Part shown: positions 41,501-52,493 of the stretch, in pieces
Layout of the letters: every line of letters begins with the position of its first letter
How positions within the stretch are numbered: the first letter of the stretch is position 1
Assembly (NCBI GenBank): GCA_911728455.2
Contig: OU452233.1
Span: 10,521,505-10,585,504, forward strand
Reading direction: 5' to 3'
Length of the DNA stretch: 64,000 nucleotides
Source of the DNA: Marthasterias glacialis
Lineage: Eukaryota > Echinodermata > Asteroidea > Forcipulatida > Asteriidae
The notes under the pieces: generated by a model
What the model was told of the DNA's origin: nothing
What the model saw: the letters and a program-made list of their open reading frames with translations, nothing else
Databases searched by the model: none
Translations under genes and position numbers: made by a program

Positions 41501-42090
41501 ACCAAGAAGAAACTTGTCAAATGTTCAGGATTTTTCATTTGAATCAATTTTGGGTGAACAAAGAAAAATTCACTGGAGCTCTACCAACTGAGCTATCTAG
41601 CCCTAATGTTGGTGGTCTCCCTATTTTGTCAATATCTTTGTTCGGGGGGTGGGGAGGTGCCAGTCAGAAGCCATTCAACCGGTTACTGCCGTGTAGCCAG
41701 GGATCACACCCCATTATTTGATACAACCATAGAGCTAGCTCATGGATATAACCTGGGATGCGGCAGTACACGGATCTACCTTAAGGGCGATGCAACTTTT
41801 TATTTTTTAAATTTTGTTGCTTGATTTTTCATTTTTATACAATCTCACGCTTGAATTACTACTCCCGTACTTTATGATTAATTATGATTGTTGACTCCAC
41901 CCTGCAGGTATTTGTAGCCAACCCGAATAAAACCCCAGCCATCCTCGGCATACTCTACAAGAACCAGAGTAAACTCGTGGAGTTTCTGTCTGCGTTCCAC
42001 ACCGACAGGACGGAAGACGAACAGTTCAACGACGAGAAAGCCTATCTCATCAAACAAATCAAAGAACTACAAAACGATCCACAGTCATAG
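32442..42090 (+). CDS. CAB39: CAB39 / MO25 scaffold protein, complete, seven coding exons
   Basis: Joining 32442-32549, 34212-34376, 35480-35598, 37677-37845, 39594-39719, 40708-40851 and 41908-42090 gives 337 aa with all GT-AG introns. All are phase 0 except intron 3, which is phase 2. MO25 is an armadillo-like helical scaffold that binds the pseudokinase STRAD and activates the kinase LKB1, and also activates MST/SPAK-type kinases in the cytoplasm. The protein shows the family blocks MPLFGKS (1-7), [70 protein letters not shown] (across exons 5 and 6), [19 protein letters not shown] (across exons 6 and 7) and [12 protein letters not shown] near the end. Human CAB39 has 341 aa, so it is full length. 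Whether it corresponds to CAB39 or its paralogue CAB39L is not separable, as one invertebrate gene is likely ancestral to both. The 5' UTR exons are not located; ATTAAA at 43002 is one possible polyadenylation signal. Confidence 0.97.
32720..32825 (-). repeat. SINE family C fragment (CAB39 intron 1)
   Basis: TTTCTGGTAATGAAACCAA, GTGGCCTGAAGAAACCTGTG and ATGATGAAGAAATGTCAGTT follow the same order as the 3' portion of the copy at 6150-6391. The tRNA-like head is absent. Confidence 0.72.
32831..32960 (+). repeat. GCCTGATACTTC repeat, decayed copy (CAB39 intron 1)
   Basis: AGCCTGATATTTCTTGGAGA, CATTGCCTTAGTACCCTTTG and AAAAGAAGTGTCCGTTTT are diverged versions of the family modules. Confidence 0.6.
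33177..33395. mobile_element. TCTCCCTTAACAGTGGTC repeat inserted in the TTAA element
   Basis: It begins TTCTCCCTTAACAGTGGTCT and ends AAAGTTAAGGGCAAACCCTG, so the ends are inverted (CCCTTAAC / GTTAAGGG). A second copy is at 42546-42815 with the same modules (AAATGCCA, ACACCTGAGGACCAGT, GTGGTCC). Confidence 0.7.
33531..33702. mobile_element. 172-bp TIR element inserted in the TTAA element
   Basis: The 17-bp inverted ends, GCAGGCCTTGATCTTAA and TTAAGATCGAGGCCTGC, differ at one base. The interior repeats TTGGCCAGCATGC. It is flanked on both sides by sequence of the host element. Confidence 0.82.
33841..34130 (+). repeat. 290-bp repeat shared between CAB39 introns 1 and 4
   Basis: GTAAAGCCATAACACAGTAC, TACTGTATTTTGACTACACC, TTGCCCCATCTACATTTAA, GGTTGGTAGCCACCAAACCC and GGATTTTTCATTTTC recur in the same order at about 37860-38600. 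There the copy is interrupted by a SINE, so this copy approximates the empty site. Confidence 0.75.
34212..34376 (+). CDS. CAB39: CAB39 coding exon 2
   Basis: It encodes residues 37-91, including [16 protein letters not shown] and LDFE at the end. The acceptor is tttattag and the donor GTAACG, phase 0. Confidence 0.95.
34842..35033. mobile_element. GGGCCC foldback element (CAB39 intron 2)
   Basis: The left GGGCCCAATTTCATAGAGCT and the right AGCTCTATGAAACTGGACCC are inverted. The interior has ACCAGCCAAAATACCATGTA, found inverted at about 45085-45110. It is the AGAGCTGCTTAA subtype of the family. Confidence 0.8.
35053..35207 (+). repeat. GCCTGATACTTC repeat (CAB39 intron 2)
   Basis: It shows GGCCATGGCCTCTGTTGCCC, TGGTCTTGGCCTTGGTGCCC, AATAGAAGTGCCCTCTGC and GCCTTGCCCTCTCAAAGATG, ending in CAGGTCTGAAATAC. 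It is inserted right after the foldback element. Confidence 0.68.
35480..35598 (+). CDS. CAB39: CAB39 coding exon 3
   Basis: It encodes residues 92-130 plus two bases of Gly131: [20 protein letters not shown] and SDILFTLCK. The donor GTAAGG is chosen so that the split codon GG|C keeps the conserved KGYE junction. Confidence 0.95.
36968..37256 (+). mobile_element. SINE family A, variant body (CAB39 intron 3)
   Basis: The head CATGGCTGAGTGGTTAGTGC and box B GGGTTCGAGTCCTGG are followed by ACACTTGTGTCCTTGAGCAA and a body (GGTAGAGCCTCCTGCTCTAC) different from other copies. Confidence 0.8.
37301..37640 (+). mobile_element. SINE family A (CAB39 intron 3)
   Basis: The tRNA-like head from about 37301 has box B GGGTTCGAGTCCTGG. 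The body with GATGGGTACCTGTGAGTG and CTCCCAAGGAGTTGAGATGG matches the copy at 8971-9310. It ends about 40 bases before CAB39 exon 4. Confidence 0.82.
37677..37845 (+). CDS. CAB39: CAB39 coding exon 4
   Basis: It encodes residues 132-187: [19 protein letters not shown] and [18 protein letters not shown]. The donor is GTAAAT. A SINE ends about 40 bases before its acceptor. Confidence 0.95.
38075..38500 (+). mobile_element. SINE family A, full length with target-site duplication (CAB39 intron 4)
   Basis: The head GTGGCCGAGCGGATAAGAAC, box B GGGTCCGAGTCCCGG, body modules CACTTGTGTCCTTAAGCAA, GATGGGACGTAAAGTCG, GTAATGCACGTAAAAGAACC and GGGGTTCGCCCCGGTGTTCC, and tail CTATATAAAAACTG with a short TTA run are all present. 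Direct repeats ACAAAGTG at 38067-38074 and 38501-38508 flank it. The related sequence at 33841-34130 lacks the SINE. Confidence 0.92.
39291..39503. mobile_element. 213-bp TIR element (CAB39 intron 4)
   Basis: Perfect 17-bp inverted ends TGAAGGCCATGTCACAC / GTGTGACATGGCCTTCA. The interior GCAATTTTTACAGGCAGCTT and GGAACTGGTTGCCTATAAAT recur, diverged, at about 36090-36310 in intron 3. Confidence 0.85.
39594..39719 (+). CDS. CAB39: CAB39 coding exon 5
   Basis: It encodes residues 188-229: [19 protein letters not shown] and [15 protein letters not shown]. The acceptor follows a long T run; the donor is GTATGC. Confidence 0.95.
40334..40656. mobile_element. Two SINE family A copies joined tail to tail (CAB39 intron 5)
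   Basis: A forward copy (40334 to about 40508) has TCGTGGCTGAACGGTCTAGT and box B GGGCTCGAAACCCGG. A reverse copy (about 40509-40656) has CTCAGCCAGGACAC at its far end and box B inverted as GGGACCCGAACCCACAC. Transcripts through this intron could fold into a hairpin. Confidence 0.75.
40708..40851 (+). CDS. CAB39: CAB39 coding exon 6
   Basis: It encodes residues 230-277: [33 protein letters not shown] and [11 protein letters not shown]. The donor is GTAAGT. Confidence 0.95.
41035..41370. repeat. Degenerate GGATTTTTCCTGAT tandem array (CAB39 intron 6)
   Basis: About a dozen irregular units of GGATTTTTCCTGNT-like sequence with interspersed AAAAGCTTCCTG. This low-complexity array explains the minus-strand Lys/Gln-rich open frame there. 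Confidence 0.75.
41908..42090 (+). CDS. CAB39: CAB39 coding exon 7 with stop
   Basis: It encodes residues 278-337: [32 protein letters not shown] and a short variable tail DPQS before TAG at 42088-42090. Confidence 0.95.
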   Translation, partial: VFVANPNKTPAILGILYKNQSKLVEFLSAFHTDRTEDEQFNDEKAYLIKQIKELQNDPQS

Positions 42091-42545
42091 GGTATGCTGG
42101 CCTTCTTAATAGGAGGCGGGGCTTTGGGGATTGGAAGGGGTGTTTATTTAATCTTCATGTGGCAGAGGTAAAGGGATCATTGGTAGCCAGTTACTCCTAC
42201 ATTGTATTTCATTTTGTGCAACCTTTCACTGGTACCCTTGTGTTTGACATTCATTAGTTCTTCTTTCGTACAGTTGCATTGTGTATTAATGTGCAGTTCC
42301 CTGACTTCATGGTCACTATAGTTATGAGTTGAGGATCATTTCTTAAATGCACCTGGCTGAAAACGAATATGCTACAGGTTTGGTGATAATCCGGGGGGGG
42401 GGGGGGTGGTTGATTTTTAAACTCACTTAGTGTATGACGTTTGCAGTTGGTACTCTTTCAAAATTATTCTGAAAACAATGCCATCTGAAGTGGTCTGATC
42501 ACAAAATAACTTTGTTTGAACTCATGGTGTGATTTTTGGCTTGAC

Positions 42546-42815
42546 AGCCTTCTCCCCTAACAGTGGTCTGCTGGCTAAATGCCAAATGAAACACCTGAGG
42601 ACCAGTCCAAAGTCTCTCCAAGTGGTCCAGCAGGCTAGTTTATTGCATACCACCCATGTGAACCACTGATTGTTCACATACTTCAAAATACAAGTCCAGT
42701 ATGAGTGACGAATTCAAAGGGAAATCTTGAATTGTGGACCCAGTGAAAAAGCTGATGGACAAGCTAACTGGTCTTGCTGGTTAGTAACTGAAAAAGTGAA
42801 GGGCAGACCCTACTT
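42546..42815. mobile_element. TCTCCCTTAACAGTGGTC repeat, second copy
   Basis: CCTTCTCCCCTAACAGTGGT, GCTAAATGCCA, ACACCTGAGGACCAGTC and AAGTGGTCCAGCAGGCTAG start it; GCTGGTTAGTAACTGAAAAA and GTGAAGGGCAGACCCT end it. It is slightly longer than the copy at 33177-33395 and not nested. Confidence 0.7.
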
Positions 42816-43499
42816 AACATTTACATTTATAGTACATCACAAAGTGTGGTGCTGTTGATGGTGGTGTTTTTTCAAGAAAGTGTATCATGATGACATTTTT
42901 AATAGGTTTCATTTAAGGTTTGATGTTTCTTTTTAAAAATAGAGGATTTGCAGTGCAATCCGGTAAAGATCACCAAACCTTTGAAATTTTTTACAGAGTA
43001 CATTAAAGTGTAACTAAGAAAGTAAGGATAGTTACATGTTTTGACTTGCTACCATTACACAAATTGAGCCGCTTCACTGTGTAATACAAAAGATGGGTAC
43101 CAGTCTAATTTGCACTTGAGCCTCACTTTGATTGTCATAGATCTGTGCACAGAAATACCAAGATGGCTGCCACATTACACAGACTTACCTCTGCCACAGT
43201 AAGATTGACTCCAAGAGGTATTTCAATAACAAGAGTGCTATTTTCCTGCCTTCGTCACACTTCAACCTGAGATTGGCCAGGTTTAACACAGATGTGACCA
43301 AAAGAAGTGACACACAAATCTCTAACTTTCTGTAGACATTTTGAGATTGGAGAAGCCGGTACTTATGGCATCGTTACCAAATTGATTATTTCATGTTTGT
43401 TTGTATTAATGAAACCAAGGATGCCTCAGAAAGCGAACTTAATCACTGAAGCTTGAGGAAAATTGTAAACAAGAATAATGGCATGGTTGACTCCCAATA

Positions 43500-43860
43500 T
43501 AAACGGTTGGTTCCCAGATGGCCCATAAATGATCGATTCCCAGATGGCCCATAAATGGTCCGTTCCGAGATGGGCCATAAACGGTCGGTTCCCAGATGGC
43601 CCATGGTCGGTTCCCAGGTGACCCATAAACGGTCGGTTCCCAGAAGGCCCATAAATGCTCAATTCCCAGATGGGCCATAAACGGTTGGTTCTCAGATTCG
43701 CCATAAGCGGTCGGGTTCCAGATGGCCAATAAACGGTCGATTCCCAGATGGCCCATAAATGGTCAGTTCCCAGATGACCCATAAACGGTCTCAATTCCCA
43801 GATGGCCCATAAGTGGTCGATTCCCAGATGGCCCATAAACGGGTGATTCCAAATTTGCCC
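43500..43860. repeat. 26-bp minisatellite, about 14 units
   Basis: The unit is close to GTTCCCAGATGGCC plus CATAAACGGTCG. Most units differ at one to three positions and one is shortened. Because 26 is not a multiple of 3 and the unit lacks stops, all three minus frames stay open across it. Confidence 0.93.
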
Positions 43861-44529
43861 TTAATACGGTCAATTTTCAAACGGTCAGTATGAAAGTTGC
43901 TGCAATCTTTAAAACCCTCCCTGATAGCTTACTCCACTGCATTCAAAAATGAGACTGACCAATCATCTGATGGTTAAAGGGTATCATTTTATGTTTATGA
44001 TAAAAAAAAAACGAACCGGTTGCCAGTTTTGACGCTTATGGTACATTGGACACTTATTTAATTCTTTAAACCATCTCAGCTCCCTTGGGAGTATACAGCC
44101 TGTGCTCAAGTATGCACCGCAACAAGCTAAATCAATCACAAGAACCATCTCTAGAAGCCAGGCGCTCTGAGCTTCTCCCTTGAATTCTCCAATAAGCAAC
44201 TGCAAACAAGGCGAATCAATACTGGGTGACAACATTCTGGTGGCTGAATCTCACTGTGGCACATATTAACAGCTTGATCTCAAGGATATCCTTGCATTAG
44301 GAAGATAACACTCTAGTTATTGTTTAAGTAGCTCCCTGGATAGCATTTTAAATGTAATATAGTTGTACCAGACACGAGTTACGTACACACAGTGTGCTGA
44401 TCAATCCACAGTTCAGTGTTCACAAAAAAAACAGCTTCGCTTTGCCATTTTACTGTAGAGGCATTTGAGAAGGATGCTGTGTCGCTGACTTGTGCTAGTA
44501 ATGCAGAGTTTTTTCATTCATAAAAAAAC

Positions 44530-44640
44530 ACAGGCATAGCCTCCGTTGCCCCTAGTCGTGGCCTTGGTGCCCCTGTAAGGTTTCCAGTGGAAGGGCCCTT
44601 CGCAAAATGAAAACGCCCCCTCCCCTTCAAGGATATGCAT
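44530..44640 (+). repeat. GCCTGATACTTC repeat, partial copy
   Basis: AGGCATAGCCTCCGTTGCCC, TAGTCGTGGCCTTGGTGCCC, CCAGTGGAAGGGCCCTTCGC and CCCCCTCCCCTTCAAGGATA match the family modules; the left end is missing. Confidence 0.65.
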
Positions 44641-46689
44641 AGTACATTGATAATTCTGTGCCATTACAGACCCTACTCAGGTGACGTCACTATTTTATCG
44701 CTCGCAATGCTGGAGTACTTACCTGCACACAGCACGCACACACGTTACTGGTACTGCGCGAATATGTGCTATGAAACGCAATGCTGGATGGCAATACGCA
44801 TACGTACCTACTCCAGCATGGTAGACTTTCCGCGTTGCTGTAGAAATGTGATGTGGGTGAGAAGGCTTCCATACACTACTCGTGCAGTTGAATGGTTTCA
44901 AACAGTTGGTCGATTCGCCAGAAAGGGTTGCCGAGAGTTTGAGGGTTAAAACAGCACAGTTGTTGGGTTTTTGTGTACATCAGTTTGACACTTGAGTATT
45001 TCCTGAGGTCATTTTTCATAGAGCTGCTTAAGCAATTTCTGCTAAGCGAAAATAAGCAGGAGAGGATACCACTCACAAATGATTACACATGGCGTATTTT
45101 GGCTGGTAACCTTTTCCTGGAAAGCACAAGGAAACAGTGCCCTGGATGTACTGATCATGAAACGGCAACTGACTGTGGCATACTTTGTGTAGGTAAATGT
45201 GACTCTTTAGTTGTAGTTAACAATTTAACGGAGTAGTCGAGTAATGTTCAATGGATTTCTTTTTGAAACCAAGATGTAAGAATTTCGTCTTTAAGAGCAC
45301 GCACCAGTGCACGTCTGTTATATTTGTAAGCATGTACATAGCCAGAGGTCGGTCATTTAGCAAATTGTAATATCCTCCTCCATTCACCTTAAAATTGATT
45401 TGGTTTCCCTTTTTTGGGATGGAGTGAAAAGCCAAAATGGACCGTGAGGGTGGAACTGTTTTGTTTTTCTTCAAGTGATGGGGTGCTTTGTAAATGTGAT
45501 GTCAACAACTCATAGAATGAGCCATGGCCATTGAGCCATGTCCATCATGGCATACATCTAGCAGTGGTGCCCGTGTGGGAAACGCAAACGACACGTGCGT
45601 CGTCTCTGCCGAGCAACCACCACAAAGATTCACAATACAGTAATCCAAGTTGCAGCTGCTGATTTTTCATTTTATGATGACGTTTTAACGTGTCAGACTT
45701 TTTGGGTGTACCGTCATGGTTGTGATTTGTCAATGCGCTAACGAATCAATCCGCTTTGAGCATTCCTATGGGACTTGTACAATGTATAGATGAATCCAAG
45801 CCACAACCATGTGCCGTTATAACTGGGTGGGCACTTTCCTGTTCCTAAGTGTGACGTAATTGCACTGTAAGCCACGCCCACTTCGCACAAACTGGCTCCA
45901 CTGATTACCAGAAGCCCTTAGGAATTGCATTGAGCTTTGTTTTTGTGTGAGGATTTACACAAGAGAAGTTTAATAATTGAAACTGGCTTTTACACATGTT
46001 TTTGAAAATCTTCTCAGAATGAAGAGATTCTGTCATACCAAATGCCTTTGAATGATATAATGGGTGATTTTTAGTAAATTACACACAAACAGATATGCCA
46101 GCTTTGGAGCCAGACATGACAGAAGTAGGGAAAACTTTGGGCGTGCAGGAGATACAAGCCTATGTGATGTAATGACTTCCCAACAGGATTCTACACATTG
46201 CATCTAGCGTTCCTTTTTTTTGTGTGCATATCATAGGCATCAACAGTGATCGATTTTGATGCTGCTTTATCAAATCTACCTTGACGCAATATAAGACATG
46301 CACGCGTACTATTCGCGCGCGTAAATGTGTCCCAGTAATGGCGGGAAAATACTGTTACCGGACAATATGCTAATGACCCCAAATGGATTGGTCTAGATTG
46401 ACCTTGGTTTTGGGAAGATATTTCGTACGGCGATACACATGTAAATAGCCCAGGGGAAAACTCATTAATTCAAGCACATGTACTCATTGTTTGTATGAAC
46501 AGATCATTGTCCGATCTACATTCAAGTAAAGTTTGTAAGCCATTTTTGTATGTCGATCTTAAACACAGAGATTCTGGCAATGCTTTATGACAATTTCCAT
46601 AGTTACTCAGGCCACATTAAACATAAGTATCGAAAAATCGTGTTTTCTGAACGAATGTGAGGACTTGGTATGTTGAGGTTTACTATTAC

Positions 46690-47163
46690 AACCCTCCTAC
46701 TAAACTACGTCGGCCTGCAATATGACAATGCAGTTAATGAATCCACACAGTACACAGTCAACCCTTTTACTTTCCGACCATTCAATATCATAAACTATGT
46801 TTCTAATTGATGTGGTGAATGCATCCACACAGTACACAGTCAACCTGCCTACTTTCTGACCATTCAATATCATCCAATGTTTTAATTGATAGTTAAACTA
46901 TACCGGCTTGCAATATATCATATGGTGAATGTATCGACACAGTACATTGTACATGTGCACAGTCAACCCTCCCACTTCCTGACCACCCAGTATCACCCAC
47001 TGTGGTTTTGAATGAGATAGATAAGCTATACCAGCCGGCAATATGAGATTATGTGGTGAATGCACATCTGCACAGATGTGCCACCATGCACAACCCATGC
47101 AATTGAGTTGTTTGAATAGGTCGGTCAAGTGACCAGCAAGTGTTAGCAAGATTAGGAGGGTTA
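46690..47163. mobile_element. TTAA-type tandem-unit element, copy 4
   Basis: Four units of about 80-125 bp, each beginning AACCCTCCTACT-like and ending CACAGTACACAGTC, then the tail with GTGCCACCATGCACAACCC and the end TTAGGAGGGTTAAT. This is the least interrupted copy together with 51519-51970. Confidence 0.8.
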
Positions 47164-48667
47164 ATAAGAAGAAATCACAGCATCAAGTCATGAAAAATCA
47201 CTGTGCAGTGCCTGAGTAACCGTGGCATTGCCCTTAATTATTCGTACGTTTTTGTACAATTCATTCGATTCATCGGATTCGTTGTGGCCTAAATGACTGT
47301 AAATATGAATAATCTCAAAGTTGCTATGTGTGCCTAAGTGTCTATGCTTTAATTATATAGACATTCCTAAGAGTTCCACCGTGTGGAAATACACCCTATC
47401 CTATAGCTGAACTTTGACCCTTGAAGTATGTTATGAACTTTGACCTCCACATAGGTTGAGTGGTTAAGGCAAGGCATAAAGTTGCCAATTTGTAAGTTGG
47501 GTTTGAATAATTGCTGGTACAATAACTTACCTGGTCACGAGGAACCACTTAAATTTGAATTCCTCAGAAGACAGTTTCTAGGTCACATGGTACGTGGCAA
47601 GATTTGTTTGCAGTTTTGTACGAGATGGCGAGCTTCCATATACCAGTACACAATAGCCCATATGCACAAGCACCATCTGAAATATATACCACAAAGTATT
47701 TTGGGAAACCGAGTACAACTTCAAAAAGAAATCAAGTTGCCAAGATGGACACTGTGCTATAGTTTACTTGTAAACATGCCAGGATTTACCTGTTGTGTAC
47801 AGCATTGCTTCAAAATCAGCATGCCATGATGGTTGCCAATGTTGTTTGGACTCGGATTTCACCCAGAATCCTTTGCGCCCTGATCATTTCTGTGACATGC
47901 ATATGGGCTGTTCTAATTGAACGGCACAAAGGTTCCAGACTTTGCCCATCTGAAAGTTACTACACAAAAGCTTGCCCTGAACCATGTAACTAACACTTGT
48001 CTTTAGTCTGGGGAATCCAAATTTGAGTGTTCACTGGTGACTAATCAAGTCATTGTACCAGACATTACTCAAAATCAAACTCCCAAATGGCTTCTTCTGC
48101 CGTTGACTTGCAGTAATTCGTCATCTGGCGATGCATTAACACCTATAAAGTGGATTGACATTTTTCAGTGAGAACAGTGGGATAATTTAAGAAGTTCCGC
48201 TGTGGTTTTTCTGCCAAAACAAAATTCAAACCACTGCATGATGGCATTTTCAAGATTTGTAACTATTTCATTTTGTTTATTGGTTTAAAGTAGAGTGTTC
48301 TATCCAGAAACAAGGTGTGTATTACATAGTATTGGTAAAATACAATTTTTTTTTAAATTTCAGCTACTCAGTTATAATCGGCTGTTACCTCTATCTGAAG
48401 ATAGTTCACCTATCAAATATATCACAACTATAAATACTGGATATCTGAACTATTTGATATAATGCTAGTATATCACGATTGGACTGAAGTTGGATTGTGA
48501 TAATGTATCGATTAATTAATCAGCTATTACCTCTATCGAATAAGATATTACATCCATCGTACATAATTTCTATCAGATATACCAAATATGTATTTGATAT
48601 TAAAAATATTAGATATCATATGTACCAGATATTGATTTGAATAGAATGTTGTTGCCCCCTGCAATAG

Positions 48668-48830
48668 AATCAGTATAACTATAGTTGGGCCTGACCAACT
48701 ATAGTTGGGCCAGACAAACTATAGTTTGGCTGATCCAAAGATCGTATACCCCTGCATAGTGGCATCGATCCCAACTATGAGCTGATCCCAACTATAATTG
48801 AGCCGATTCTATAGTTGGAGCGGAACAATA
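48668..48830. repeat. Cluster of ACTATAGTT palindromes
   Basis: AACTATAGTTGGGCC occurs twice, plus AAACTATAGTTTGG, CCCAACTATGAGC, CCCAACTATAATTG and TCTATAGTTGG within 160 bp. The short palindromes alternate with GGGCC/GATCC spacers. Function unknown. Confidence 0.75.
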
Positions 48831-51023
48831 TTTAATGCTGTGCACCAAAACACTGATTGAACGTAAGGTTAGACTTACGAGTGTGTAAAAATAATGAAGG
48901 CATTACAGGTTCTAACGTTAGAAACTAGAATATACTTTCTTGATTGTCCCAAGTTGGTGCAACTATAGATGTAGGTGTTCTTTTTGTCGGATATTTACAA
49001 GTTATGGTGTTTTTATACAATTAACAAATTTAGGTCTTTCTAATTGTGTAAATAGCCCCCGAAAGTATTTCAATATTCCCGTATAAATTATGTATATTTT
49101 ATTTTTGGTTTGACGTCTATCCAATTGTTTGGTTACAGAGAACTACTGATTTGTCTGAAGGGTTTGTATACTATTGGTTAAAGGTCAAAGTTCGTTTTAT
49201 TGAAGGCAGCAATTGTATCTAAAGTCTGTTATGATTTTTTTTGAAAAATGTTTGGTCTATTTGTGTGATCTATGGACTGATAGAGTTATAAACATGTTTA
49301 TTGACTTGAGCGCTAACTCCCCAGTAAACATGTACATGAACAAGTCTTTTAAGCCTACTGGGCGCGTCCATGTTTTACGTATGTTCGTGGCAACAGAACG
49401 TTTTTAATTTGAAGAGAACGTTTTGAAAGCAAGAAATTGTGTATTAGGCATGCGTGCCTAATACGCGACTGCTACTCCACATCATCACCCACGATAAATC
49501 TTACTTGCAACGTTTTACTTGGGATTCAGATTCCATGTGTGTTAGAATAGGCCCGCTGTGCAATGCGGATCTGTTTAAACCTATAAAAAATGATGATGAA
49601 TTTTACTTGACGAATTTATTTGTCATTCGCTGCTTCTCTGAGTCTAGAGGGAGCAAAATCTGCATCAAAAGATGGCAAAAGAATGAATTTGTTTGAAAGT
49701 TCCAACTCATGGCACAGACGAATGATGGGTGAACATGCATTGAAATCGGCACCTGACGCATACGGGTGGGCTATGCTTGCAGTCTCTTATGCACTTTATC
49801 AGATTGTGCGTTCACATTCACGGCATGTTTGATTCGATGACGCATAGACAAGATAAAAAAGAACAAATGCAGTTATAATGCAAATAGCCGTACAACCATA
49901 GGCGTATGGGGACTCTTTGGTTAATGGGGGGCAGAGGAGCTGACTTGCCTCAAATTTTACTCAGATAAATACACAAGTACCAATTTCTCTAATAAGAAGT
50001 CTCTTTTTTCTTGTTTCGTCTTCCTGCTTTGCCCGAATTTTCCCCACTGTTTTGCCTGAATTGGGGGGGGGGTGGCAACTGCTCCCTTGGCTTGTACGCC
50101 TATGCATACAATAGCAGTGCAAAATGTCAAGCTTTTTATAAGTTTGTACACAAACATGGATGCACCCACCGGCTTCAAAATGCTGGGAAAGTTATCACTC
50201 TAGTCCAAGCTCTGTGGTTTGATCATATAGTGGATATATTTTTAGGTCTGTTTTGTAGCCATAGTAGAATGAAAAAGATGAACTTTTGGAGGGATGCTCC
50301 AAGACAAGAATTTGCCGATAGTGTACATCCCTGTATTTTGTTAATGAAATTGTATTAAAAAAGTTTTGTTTTTAATAAATATTGTGAGACTAAGACGAGT
50401 TGAATGTTTACTTTGAAACTATTTTCTACAATTGTTTCGAACAACTAATTCAAGGGATATTGTGGTGTACACAATTTGAATGACACATTTTTTCCCCCCA
50501 TTCCTTCATTTTCTGTGTGACCATGAGAAAACGACATGTTATCACGTTTCTATAACTCTGCCCTGTCTTCTGTCCCCTCTGCACTGTGCTTATGAATTGG
50601 CTATTGTAACCAGCGATGCGACCAACCTTGATAGGCTGGTCGCGAATAGTCGACTAAACTAGTCCAACCATCGTTGACAAGAGTGAGTTTGATCACAGTG
50701 AGTCGAACTATGGTTAACTATGGTCCTTGATCGAACTTGCTCCAGACTGCTCCAGCATTGTCGCTGCAGTCAACAACCATAGCCGTAGCCAAAGTCATTT
50801 GACTTGGACTCGGCCTAAGTTTTATCCTGTGTGACTGACTGACTGTACCTCAGCGATCTCCCAATGTTCTTCCAGATATTTTTGCAATCACTACTTTGCC
50901 ACAATTTTTCAATGGACCGGATGCATACAAATGTCACATAACCTGCGCACCATGTCTTTTTCCCATTCTGTGCACTGTGCATACATACCTGTGTGATACT
51001 GTGTTCATTGTCGTTTTTACCTC

Positions 51024-51162
51024 TAAAGCCCGGTTCATACTTCTCACGAATGGCGAAAGCGAAGCGTCTTGCGTCACAATTGAAAAACAGCACATACTGA
51101 ATTGTTGCGACACCAAACTTCACTTCGCCTTCGATTTTGCGTGAAATATGAACTGGGCTGAA
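51024..51162. mobile_element. CCCAGTTCATACTTC-type TIR element, intact copy
   Basis: The left TAAAGCCCGGTTCATACTTC and the right GAAATATGAACTGGGCT are inverted. The interior has GAAAGCGAAGCGTCTTGCG and GTTGCGACACCAAACTTCAC, matching the split copy at 7402-7771. Confidence 0.75.
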
Positions 51163-51518
51163 GATGGCGGTGGAATGACCTTAATGCATAAGGTGTATGG
51201 AAGTGCTTTTGTTTGCAATTTTTAAACAATATTATTTATAATATTTTAGTATAAGCTGAGTTGAAGACTTAAATTCCCCCAACACAAGAAAATCCTGAAA
51301 CATTTACTGAAACTTAAACTGTGGCTTAAATAATACACCATTATATAAGAAGTTTGATTCCTAACATTAAGTACAATTGTTCCTCAAAACCTTTTGTTGT
51401 AAAGGAATGACAATTTAATCATTGCTTTTATCCAGTATTTTAGAGTAAAAACTTTCTCTGTTGGATAACTTTTGTTGATTAACGATAAGTTGATTTAAAG
51501 AGTTGATTTTGTGACATT

Positions 51519-51970
51519 CAAACCCTCCTACTCTCTGACCAATCAATATCGTCCACTGTGGTTTAGAATGATAGATGCACTAGCCTGCAAAATGATATGT
51601 GGTGAATGCATCTACGCAGTATACAGTCAACCTTCCTACCGTCTGACCATTCAATATCATCCACTGTGGTTTAGAATGTTAGATGCACTATGCCAGCCTG
51701 CAAAATGATATCATGAGGTGAATGCATCTACACAGTACACAGTCAACCCTCCTACCGTCTGACCATTCAATATCATCCCATGTGGTTGTGAATGATAAAC
51801 CACTATGCTAGAATGCAGTATATCGTGTGGAGGATGCATCAAGACGGTCCACACACACGGTTAGTTCTGTGCACAGTTGTGTACCACCATACAAAACCTG
51901 TGGTGTTGAATGGATTCAAATGGTTGGTCAGCTCGCTTAAAAAAAGGTTACTAATAGTAGGAGGGTTAAT
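51519..51970. mobile_element. TTAA-type tandem-unit element, copy 5
   Basis: Three units of 113-118 bp (starting about 51521, 51630 and 51743) share TGACCATTCAATATCATCCA and GCATCTACACAGTACACAGT. A non-repeated tail of about 150 bp follows, ending TAGTAGGAGGGTTAA. The outer bases AACCCTCCTACT / AGTAGGAGGGTT form the inverted ends. Confidence 0.82.
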
Positions 51971-52493
51971 ATGTTTTCAAGGAAGACATTTGCATTGATC
52001 TGTTGTCGAGATGCTGATATTGTCAGCAGTATTCAATAGCTTGAAGAAACTTCTTTGAAATAATGCCATAGAGAAAAATCTAACATGAATTTATAATGTT
52101 ATGGTTTTATAAGGTTTAAAAAGAAGTTTTTCTTTTGATTTTAAATATCGGAAGTACATTAAGACAAATAACATAAGTCGGTTTATAATTATCATTTTTT
52201 TCTTTTTAAAGTATGAGTTGTTTTTGCCAAATGTTGGAGGTCATGAAGATTGATATTCTGAGATGTTGGAAATAAGAATATTCTCGATACAAGTACAAGT
52301 TTGAAAACAAAGTAAGCCTACAGGATCGGTAATTATTGAAGGTTTTTTTCATTAGTTTCAATCTGAGATTATAAAGTTCGTACCGATCCTTCAGAGAAAT
52401 ATTTCCATCTGAAATAGCGTCGGTATCGGGGATATGACAAGAAAGACAATAAAGAGTACCAGTTTTTCCAATGGTTGTAACTTATTAAGTACC

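Noticed and set aside
43426-43836. A tryptophan-rich repeat protein on the minus strand, or a CRISPR-like array
   Set aside because: The frames arise from a 26-bp minisatellite lacking stops; units are contiguous with no spacers, and the genome is animal.
49441-49462. TATTAGGCATGCGTGCCTAATA palindrome as an operator-like site
   Set aside because: A single 22-bp near-palindrome in a large AT-rich spacer, without a nearby gene or second copy, is compatible with chance.
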